Assembly (NCBI RefSeq): GCF_001908185.1
Contig: NZ_LGHM01000148.1
Span: 1 to 64,000 of the forward strand
Length of the DNA stretch: 64,000 nucleotides
Origin: Bradyrhizobium sp. AS23.2
GTDB taxonomy: Bacteria; Pseudomonadota; Alphaproteobacteria; Rhizobiales; Xanthobacteraceae
Reading direction: 5' to 3'
The notes under the pieces are model-generated. The model was not told the origin of the DNA. It searched no databases and saw only the letters and a program-made list of their open reading frames with translations. Shown here one piece after another: positions 58,307 through 64,000 of the stretch (the first letter of the stretch is position 1; each line of letters starts with the position of its first letter). The translations under genes were made by a program, and so were the position numbers.

Positions 58307-58582
58307 ATGGATGGCCGGCGACTCGTTGCTTGGAATCTCCGGAGGCATCGTGTCGAGCGCGGCCTCTCGCAGGAGAAGCTGGCTGTGGATGCCCAAATCG
58401 ACCGTACTTACGTGAGTAGCTTGGAGCGGGGCCTCGAAAATCCGACCGTTTCGGTACTGGATAAGCTGGCTGCAGCGCTCTCGATTTCGATAGCGGATTT
58501 TTTTTCGAGTACCGTCACGCGGAGAGCGACCTCCAAAGCCGCTATCCGCAGGACGTCGAACGAAATCGACATAGCGGTCTAA
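58307..58582 (+). CDS. XRE family helix-turn-helix regulator
   Basis: A 91-residue protein. The HTH domain is NLRRHRVERGLSQEKLAVDA, then QIDRTYVSSLERGLENPTVS and VLDKLAAALSISIADFFSS. A short basic tail follows. It resembles controller proteins of restriction-modification systems and mobile elements. It is divergent from the AlpA gene and convergent with the nuclease-like gene. It may control the element's cargo. Confidence 0.82.
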   Translation: MDGRRLVAWNLRRHRVERGLSQEKLAVDAQIDRTYVSSLERGLENPTVSVLDKLAAALSISIADFFSSTVTRRATSKAAIRRTSNEIDIAV

Positions 58583-58672
58583 AAGCATCGGGTTCTCGGT
58601 TTATCAGGCCGAACACAGGCTACCTGCCGCAAACGACAACGCTCCCCTTCGGCCTCGCCGCACCGTCGCCTG

Positions 58673-59341
58673 CTAGTCCTGCCTTACCACAAAGTCGAGG
58701 CCGTTTGGGACCGACAGGCGCCTCATCACCTCTAGGACACCCGCGGCTGGGTCGGCGGATAGCTCTCTACCAATTTTGTCGTCGCCTTTGTTGCAGCGCA
58801 ACCCATCGGCGATGAGTTCTCCAACGGATGACGATCCTGTAACGCGCTGGAGAATGGGCTTGGATGCCTGGGGAGCTTTGACCGAAAGGATGCGATCGCT
58901 CTCGTAGATCCAAACATACGAGGCCTTCTTGGAACGCCGGTACATCTGCTTGCACTGATTTCCCAAACGTTGTGGTTCACCGCTCCTTAGCATGGCATCA
59001 CGCCGTTTCGCTTGGACCAATATGCCTTTGCTTATTTGATCGTCTGTGTCCTTGCGAACAATCGAGATATAGAGGTCTGCACCCGCCACCTTTTCCTGCC
59101 GCCTGGTGAATTCCTCGGCGTGAACATCCAATGTTAGGCCGGGTGCTGTGATTGGATGGTTGCGTATGGCATTGTTGATGGCCTGGGCTAATCTTGACGT
59201 TGTAGGCTCCTCATGCCGGCCGAATTGTTGTGACTCATTTGCAATGCCGTTGGCTACGGCATCAACGCGCTCGGTCAATTTGTGGAGTAGCTGTTCAAGT
59301 GGATCATGAAAAGTCGAGCCGGTAAGCGTAATGAGACTCAT
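58673..59341 (-). CDS. Putative PD-(D/E)XK nuclease-like protein
   Basis: A 222-residue protein without an obvious named family. The pattern EEPTTSRLAQAIN (Glu44/45), FTRRQEKVAGADLYISIV (Asp89) and KGILVQAKRRD (Gln110, Lys112) resembles the E...D...QxK layout of restriction-endonuclease-like folds. After this come a helical part and an LRCNKGDDKIG segment. In mobile elements such proteins are often defence nucleases. The assignment is by motif only, and a Holliday-junction or Mrr-like relation was not tested. Confidence 0.5.
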   Translation of the reverse strand: MSLITLTGSTFHDPLEQLLHKLTERVDAVANGIANESQQFGRHEEPTTSRLAQAINNAIRNHPITAPGLTLDVHAEEFTRRQEKVAGADLYISIVRKDTDDQISKGILVQAKRRDAMLRSGEPQRLGNQCKQMYRRSKKASYVWIYESDRILSVKAPQASKPILQRVTGSSSVGELIADGLRCNKGDDKIGRELSADPAAGVLEVMRRLSVPNGLDFVVRQD

Positions 59342-59501
59342 CTAAATCCCGCGGGGGTTCGCATTATTGAAGCGGGCCAGCATGCACCGCAACCCGCGGC
59401 GCCGGCGACCGGAAGGTGGCCGACCCCGGCCCCCGGTAGGGGGCTGCGCCGAGGTCGAAAAGCCGCCGAAGGCCTCGTCTAATCTTACGGAAAAGTCGAG
59501 A

Positions 59502-60089
59502 CTACCGCATCCGACGCGGTGTGACCTTCGTTTGAAAAACGACAAATGACCCGATCACGACCGACAGGAGCAAAAATGCGCTAAGCCAGCTGGTCACGAG
59601 GAAAAATCGCATCAGGTCGATCGACCATCCCTGCCAAAGCGCCTCTGCCGTGTAGGCAACATCTTTCAACTGGTCGGTCGTCAAGAAGGGGCAGGATTCC
59701 GCATATGATTTGAGGAGACCGTTTTGACACACAAAGCCTTTCACACTCCGCGTCGAAGATGTTGGAATGGGGTACGTAAAGAATGAGAAGAGTAACAGGT
59801 AAAGCGCGCTGAAAACGACTAGTAGAGGGGCGCTCACGGCGATGACACGGTTTGTAACTCGTCGAGGCGAGTTCCTCAGGAACTGAAACACCACTACCAG
59901 AACAACAAGCTCAAGGAGCGCTGTGACGAGGACGACGCCCGGCGGCCAGGGTGGGACAATCCCCGACAAATACGCGACGAATGGGACCGTCACGCTCGTT
60001 CCGAGAGCGATCGCTGATAGCCCGCGAAACTTCTTCAGAACATCTAAGAAGTCGTCGTATCCCGTTTTTGCGAGATGCTCGTCGCTCAT
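59502..60089 (-). CDS. Membrane protein with four helices, unknown function
   Basis: A 195-residue protein. Hydrophobic segments are at about residues 24-45 (SAIALGTSVTVPFVAYLSGI), 49-70, 83-105 (VIAVSAPLLVVFSALYLLLF) and 160-183 (WLSAFLLLSVVIGSFVVFQT). A loop between the third and fourth contains two cysteines (VCQNGLLKSYAESCPF) that may form a disulfide outside. It lies seven bases downstream of the exported protein gene on the same strand, so the two are probably co-expressed. No family recognised. Confidence 0.55.
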   Translation of the reverse strand: MSDEHLAKTGYDDFLDVLKKFRGLSAIALGTSVTVPFVAYLSGIVPPWPPGVVLVTALLELVVLVVVFQFLRNSPRRVTNRVIAVSAPLLVVFSALYLLLFSFFTYPIPTSSTRSVKGFVCQNGLLKSYAESCPFLTTDQLKDVAYTAEALWQGWSIDLMRFFLVTSWLSAFLLLSVVIGSFVVFQTKVTPRRMR

Positions 60090-60096
60090 CTTCGTT

Positions 60097-60927
60097 TCAT
60101 TGCTTGATGACGTAACGCAACGTGTCCTCGGGGTTTTTGGCCTTCGTCGCTAGGCTATCAACATCGAGCACTCGCGGGTCGGACTTTTGTCCGTTCGACC
60201 AAGTAACCACTACCTTGTACCGACCGGCGAACAATGCATCCTTCGATCCAAAGTCTGTCCAGCGATTGCATTTACTCGTGTCCAAGGGGTCAAGCGACTG
60301 CTGTTCGCAGAGCTCGAAATAGTAAAAACTTATGTATTGAATTCTCTTTGCTTTCGGGATGGCGATTATTTCAACAGCAACTTCGCCGTCGCCGCATCCC
60401 CCCTCCGCGACAACCCGGGGCAGTTCGGTGTGCGTTTTGCGATATTGGCTGAGCTTTTTAGCCATAGCATCTTCAAACGTTTCGTCCTTGGATGGTTGTT
60501 GGCGGTGATCTGCGATGCGAACCAAGACGCTTTCTTCGAGATCACGTAAGTTTTGGTCCCAGAGTTCTTTGGGATAGATCTCGAGCTTGCGTTGCAAATT
60601 CACGACACGCTGAGCGTGATCGAGCAGATTCGTCAGGAGGGGCTCCGCAGGACCATTTGCATTCTGACTTGCGTAGCAGTCCGCCAGATTGAGTTTCCCA
60701 TCGACTAGATCCTTCTTCGTCCAAGGTTTGCTCGATTCCAGCTCCTTCTTTTTGAAGAAGGCATACGTCGCTCGCGGGTCCGCTGCAGTTAGGCTCCTCG
60801 ATGTCTGTGCCGCCACTGATCCGAAAGGGATCGCTAACGCAACTAAGAGCGTGACGAGCGACCGGCTGGATAGCCTTTGGAAAAGTCGGCGGGCCAAGCC
60901 GAACTCGTTGCTGGAGATCTTACGCAC
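60097..60927 (-). CDS. Exported protein of unknown function, partner of the membrane protein
   Basis: A 276-residue protein with a hydrophobic N-terminal segment (LVTLLVALAIPFGSVAAQTS) likely cut near residue 40. The mature part has a helical region (LLDHAQRVVNLQRKLEIYPK) and a beta-rich end (RYKVVVTWSNGQKSDPRVLD) that looks like an Ig-like or CARDB-type fold. It is followed after seven bases by the four-helix membrane protein. The pair suggests a two-gene envelope module; the function is unknown. Confidence 0.55.
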   Translation of the reverse strand: MRKISSNEFGLARRLFQRLSSRSLVTLLVALAIPFGSVAAQTSRSLTAADPRATYAFFKKKELESSKPWTKKDLVDGKLNLADCYASQNANGPAEPLLTNLLDHAQRVVNLQRKLEIYPKELWDQNLRDLEESVLVRIADHRQQPSKDETFEDAMAKKLSQYRKTHTELPRVVAEGGCGDGEVAVEIIAIPKAKRIQYISFYYFELCEQQSLDPLDTSKCNRWTDFGSKDALFAGRYKVVVTWSNGQKSDPRVLDVDSLATKAKNPEDTLRYVIKQ

Positions 60928-61102
60928 TCGCCAACCACCTATTCAATCTTTGGTAGAGAGTATCTATACCGTATTCGTTCGCACGAATGCAAGTTATCGT
61001 AGTATTGTCGATTGTCTGGCTTTCGCCAATCGGCACTACCTGTCGCCGGCCAAAGTGTCGCAGCCAACTCACCTATCTGTCCGGTAGTTTAAACGCGCAA
61101 TC

Positions 61103-61858
61103 TCAAACAAGACCAGCTTGGCGCAAGAAATCTTCAATCACGATGCGAATGCCTGCCTCTAACTTATCGATGTCCGCCTTCTGTGCCGTGAATGAGCGGC
61201 CATGAGCCGAAAGATGACCGATTGTACGTAGCTTCGGCAGTTCGCGTTTGGTGTTGCGGCCAAGTCTGAAGGCCGGTTCGTTAAGCGCGCGATCGACCAA
61301 GTCGGAAAGCTGCAAGTAGTCGCCACCCTTATCCTTGATCTTGTCGGCGATGTTATGGTGTTCGAAAGCTTCGATGAGGGCTATTTCCACGATACGCCTC
61401 ATCATTACAGCGCAGGCGTCGTACCATCCTTCACGATAGCTGCCATTCATCTGCTCCGCGAGTTTCAGAAGGTATCTACGACCGGTTTGAGTGATCAAAG
61501 TAAGTGGAAATAACTCATTACCGGGGTGTGTGCGCGGTCTGGCCTGGCGCCACTTCGTTTGCAAAGCGTGCGACAACTCGCGGGCGCAATCGGTTCTGTG
61601 CTTGGGAGAGGTCGCGGCAGCGAATACAGGTTCTATCAGCTCTGCCAGGGCAGAAGTGTCTCCCACTGAAGAGTCGGAAATGTCGGCAAACGCATTGGTC
61701 GCATCTATCCTGAGCTGTGCGAGCTTGTTGCCATAAAAGTTGTCACCAGCGAGGTTCTTCCGATTGCGTCTCGCTTTCTTGGCAATACTGAGGGCTGTCT
61801 GCACCAGCTCATCGAGAACGGAACTGGGCGAGTCTACCGCTTCTGATGCGTTCGCCAT
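61103..61858 (-). CDS. DUF4145-like (HEPN clan) protein
   Basis: A 251-residue helical protein. The C-terminal part reads DACAVMMRRIVEIALIEAFE, GGDYLQLSDLVDRALNEPAF and LPKLRTIGHLSAHGRSFTAQ, which is the DUF4145 pattern with the LRxxGHxxAH ending motif. DUF4145 belongs to the HEPN superfamily, often found in defence and toxin systems. It follows a small winged-helix protein gene with a 3-base gap on the same strand, so the two form an operon. Confidence 0.6.
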   Translation of the reverse strand: MANASEAVDSPSSVLDELVQTALSIAKKARRNRKNLAGDNFYGNKLAQLRIDATNAFADISDSSVGDTSALAELIEPVFAAATSPKHRTDCARELSHALQTKWRQARPRTHPGNELFPLTLITQTGRRYLLKLAEQMNGSYREGWYDACAVMMRRIVEIALIEAFEHHNIADKIKDKGGDYLQLSDLVDRALNEPAFRLGRNTKRELPKLRTIGHLSAHGRSFTAQKADIDKLEAGIRIVIEDFLRQAGLV

Positions 61859-61861
61859 GGA

Positions 61862-62287
61862 TTACCAAACGGAGTAGACGAATTTTCCGTCGGAGCGCGA
61901 GCGTCGCAGCTCCCTGTCGCGGCAGAGACCCTGCAAGGGACCGCTTAGCGAAGTAAGCGGAATGTGGTGGCCTCGATTTTCGAGTTCGACCTTCACCTCG
62001 GTGATTGTCCGCTGCTTCTTAAAAAAGTTGTCGGCAATCAGTTCGCGCACGTATGATTTCGGACCGCCTCGCGGCTTCTTCACGGATTTGCCGCTGCTAC
62101 TTGATCGCTGACGCCTTGTCTTCGCAGGAGATGGGGCGGTCGATGGCGACCTTGAACCCACCCCAGAACCGAGCAGCTCCTCCAAAATCTTTTGAAAGGC
62201 GATGCTTTTCAGGTTGGGGTCTTTGACACCCTGAACGGCTTTTTCAGCCTGCTGTACAAGATCCGAGTAGTCCAACGATTTGGTCAT
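61862..62287 (-). CDS. Small protein with C-terminal winged-helix-like region
   Basis: A 141-residue protein. A helical N terminus (SDLVQQAEKAVQGVKDPNLK) is followed by a basic low-complexity linker (RQRSSSSGKSVKKPRGGP). A winged-helix-like end comes last (SYVRELIADNFFKKQRTITE, VKVELENRGHHIPLTSLSGP, ELRRSRSDGKFVYSVW). It may bind DNA or serve as an adaptor. It is encoded directly before the DUF4145-like gene and is divergent from the large gene at 62373. Confidence 0.55.
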   Translation of the reverse strand: MTKSLDYSDLVQQAEKAVQGVKDPNLKSIAFQKILEELLGSGVGSRSPSTAPSPAKTRRQRSSSSGKSVKKPRGGPKSYVRELIADNFFKKQRTITEVKVELENRGHHIPLTSLSGPLQGLCRDRELRRSRSDGKFVYSVW

Positions 62288-62372
62288 TGCGCAAACTCTG
62301 GGGTGGGTCGGCCGAAAGGGCGAATCAAAGCCACAAATTACCCGAAGTGCCTCGCAAATCGGTTGTGAGGCG

Positions 62373-63452
62373 ATGGCGTTTCAACTAATTTTTCACAGGA
62401 TTGTCAGTAGCTCGGGGGGCATTGATCCCGGGTATGCCGACGAGGCGGAGCGGCATAGCCAAGGAACGGGTGGAGGTTTCGTCGCAGTGGGGGCTGGTAT
62501 GGATATTGACGCGGCGATTAGCGAGCCGCTCGTCAAATTGATTGCGTTCCACAATGCGTTCAACCGCAATATCAAAGTAAGCTTTGGATCGCTGGAAATG
62601 CTATCCGGCGTTTCGGCGGCCGATAGGTCTGCTGGCTTAATTGCGCTTCCGACCGGGACCGAACCGTGGGGCCGTGAAACTCGCTGGCGAAATCTAGATC
62701 AGCCAGTCAAGGAGGCTGCGGGTTTTTTGGCGGAGATGGGCCTTGCTCGCGCGACGGCCTCGTTTGAGGACTATCTGACCGGCGCGAAAGCCGAGTTCGA
62801 TCGTGTCGGCCTAGTGCCTGCCCAGTCCAAGCGGAGCGGCACGAGCGCGATGCACGGATTCGATGCGATTGTGGGCATCAAGGCCTCTTCGATCGCCGAT
62901 TTGGCGCGCATGGCCACTTTCTTTGGTGTCGCCCGTAATTGTGTTGTCCACCGGGCGAACCGCGCTAGCGGCGAACTTGCCGCTCTATGCGCGGAACCGG
63001 CTTTCTTGGAGACGCTTGCGCGATGGCCGAAGCGGGTTGGGAAATGGAAATTATCGCTCCCTTCGATTAGGGAGGGCCATGTTGTCGATTGGCGCCCGCG
63101 GCACGCTATTATGGCTTCGGACGTCTACTATCGTTGCGCAACGACGATCGACCGCGTGCTGGTGCAGAAGATGGGCGCTCCCGGCCTAGTCCGGATGGCT
63201 GCACACTGGTGCTTCTTCGCCGATTCTCCAGCGCCGTGCCCGGCTAAACTCAACCCTGAGACCATGGTGCGTTCTCAACTGGTCGGTCGTTACTTGGTGC
63301 GCGCCACATCATTGGCGGGGACGGTCGCATCACTGCGCTCGTCGGGTCAGTGGGACGCGGCTCGCGCCGCATTCGAGCGGCGCTATCCTAACGGTCCGGA
63401 AACCTCGCTCGCTACTCGACGCCGTGCGCGCCGCAGTGGACGTGCCCGCTGA
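62373..63452 (+). CDS. Hypothetical protein with HEPN-like RNCVVH motif
   Basis: From ATG 62373 the product has 359 residues. No domain is recognised, but the helical region MATFFGVARNCVVHRANRAS near residues 190-209 has an R-x4-H motif typical of HEPN ribonucleases, in a LRNxxVH-like setting. The N-terminal part (VSSSGGIDPGYADEAERHSQ) contains GTGGGFVAVGAGMDIDAAI. The C terminus is arginine-rich. It is divergent from the winged-helix/DUF4145-like operon and is the last gene of the element. Confidence 0.5.
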   Translation: MAFQLIFHRIVSSSGGIDPGYADEAERHSQGTGGGFVAVGAGMDIDAAISEPLVKLIAFHNAFNRNIKVSFGSLEMLSGVSAADRSAGLIALPTGTEPWGRETRWRNLDQPVKEAAGFLAEMGLARATASFEDYLTGAKAEFDRVGLVPAQSKRSGTSAMHGFDAIVGIKASSIADLARMATFFGVARNCVVHRANRASGELAALCAEPAFLETLARWPKRVGKWKLSLPSIREGHVVDWRPRHAIMASDVYYRCATTIDRVLVQKMGAPGLVRMAAHWCFFADSPAPCPAKLNPETMVRSQLVGRYLVRATSLAGTVASLRSSGQWDAARAAFERRYPNGPETSLATRRRARRSGRAR

Positions 63453-63601
63453 AATCGGGCTCGCTTCCGGGTCCCCGGGACTTGAACTCGCGACACTGTT
63501 TGAATGCAAATGGTCAAGGTGACCAGGTAGAAGCTAAAAAATTCAAAGGCTTAATGTGTGCAATTCGTGCCAGCTTCGCCATACGAATGCAAATAGAACA
63601 A

Positions 63602-63647
63602 TTTTGGGTACTGCAGGTCGTTGGTTCGAATCCAGCTGCCCCGACCA
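63602..63647. repeat. Right attachment site (copy of tRNA-Pro 3' half)
   Basis: Forty-six bases identical to the 3' part of tRNA-Pro at 57698-57743, isolated here without the 5' half. Sequence identity stops at both ends (A before, CTCCC after), which defines the element boundary. Confidence 0.9.
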
Positions 63648-63705
63648 CTCCCGAGGTTGATACCCCCAAGGGTGATGTCCAGGGCTTTGGGGCCGCGGAT
63701 GCGGC

Positions 63706-63927
63706 TCAGAACAACAGCCAATCGGCGAGGCGCCAGGCGAGCCAGCCGAGGCCGCAGATCCAGCCCAGCATTGCGATCCCCGCGACGCCAAGCCCGCAGA
63801 GTGCGAACAGCGAACTTGCAGTCTCCGGCGTGTCGGAGAGTTTCTCACTCGTATCAATCTGGCTCACAGCATCCCCTTGCCTTGCTGCCCGATGTTCATT
63901 GGTCTCTGGTCGCTCGTGGAAATTCAT
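63706..63927 (-). CDS. Small membrane protein outside the element
   Basis: A 73-residue protein with a polar N-terminal half (MNFHERPETNEHRAARQGDA) and a membrane segment (SLFALCGLGVAGIAMLGWIC) continuing GLGWLAWRLADWLLF. It lies beyond the right attachment site, so it belongs to the original chromosome next to tRNA-Pro. Function unknown. Confidence 0.55.
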   Translation of the reverse strand: MNFHERPETNEHRAARQGDAVSQIDTSEKLSDTPETASSLFALCGLGVAGIAMLGWICGLGWLAWRLADWLLF

Positions 63928-64000
63928 CGGCCGCTCTCCAGCTCACAGGGACGTGAGACGAGGTGGCTGTCCATGAAGGCGCGCATACACTGATCGCGGA

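Larger units (their letters stand above)
57744..63647. mobile_element. 5.9-kb integrative element in tRNA-Pro without visible integrase
   Basis: A 46-bp direct repeat bounds the segment: the intact tRNA-Pro 3' half on the left and an isolated copy on the right. Inside are an AlpA-like regulator, an XRE regulator and six genes of unknown function. No integrase or relaxase is visible. The first 160 bases (57744-57905) contain a minus-strand open stretch reading GSPAGPQVALPNADARKALE, which resembles nothing I can name. The element may have lost its integrase or be mobilised in trans. Confidence 0.82.

Noticed and set aside
63470..63540. tRNA-like T-arm (GTTCAAGTC) on the minus strand near the right end of the element
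   Set aside because: Acceptor and T stems do not pair, so it is not a tRNA; at most a decayed fragment.
1..64000. CRISPR array
   Set aside because: No set of regularly spaced direct repeats was seen anywhere; the repeats found are dispersed palindromic elements or the two att copies.

Overview
The window is high-GC alphaproteobacterial chromosome, most likely Bradyrhizobium or a close relative. The basis is the codon use, an RopB/Omp25-type porin, short interspersed repeats of types I recall from bradyrhizobia, and a LexA box of the alphaproteobacterial GTTC-N7-GTTC form. I ran no database search. Names rest on motifs and family knowledge.

Left part (1-24.4 kb). A DUF58/MoxR pair runs off the left edge. 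A sulfatase overlaps the gene for its formylglycine-generating enzyme, with a divergent AraC regulator. A GntR regulator with two inverted operators faces a catabolic cluster: atypical crotonase, class III CoA-transferase, a TctC/TctB/TctA transporter and a PdxA/TphB-like dehydrogenase. Then come a Ca2+/H+ exchanger, an L,D-transpeptidase, a cupin protein, an NmrA-like protein, an ASCH protein, recJ, an SDR, a class II aldolase and a lytic transglycosylase.

Middle part (24.4-41 kb). A MarR regulator with a 33-bp near-perfect operator faces an AhpD-like/cupin pair. Next are an M23 peptidase and the complete EF-P beta-lysylation set (efp, epmA, epmB). The DAHP synthase gene is preceded by what looks like a leaderless aromatic-amino-acid attenuator whose short leader ORF contains YFWYFSY. 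Further on are an HdeD-like protein, PrsW, an acyl desaturase, the porin, an epoxide-hydrolase-like protein, tRNA-Glu, PilZ, a GST and several tiny membrane proteins.

Accessory and small-gene part (41-57.6 kb). A lower-GC patch carries an unusual 649-residue membrane/coiled-coil protein beside a DUF3768 fragment and a transposase remnant. Then follow a second, larger sulfatase, a secreted protein of unknown function, an ArsR-SRPBCC-ClpP group and HU. After these come a candidate 172-nt structured RNA and a LexA box in front of a 45-residue protein. The part ends with a zinc-ribbon peptide, a GrlR-like protein, a sirtuin, a double cold-shock protein and a DUF192 protein.

Right end (57.7-64 kb). 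tRNA-Pro(TGG) is the target of a 5.9-kb integrative element bounded by a 46-bp direct repeat. The element carries an AlpA-type regulator and an XRE regulator but no recognisable integrase. Its cargo is a PD-(D/E)XK-like nuclease candidate, a membrane/periplasmic pair, a DUF4145-like/winged-helix pair and a protein with a HEPN-like R-x4-H motif.

At least four conserved genes (DUF58, tctA, epmA, hdeD-like) carry single-base frameshifts, two of them in G runs. This points to residual indel errors in the assembly rather than true gene decay.
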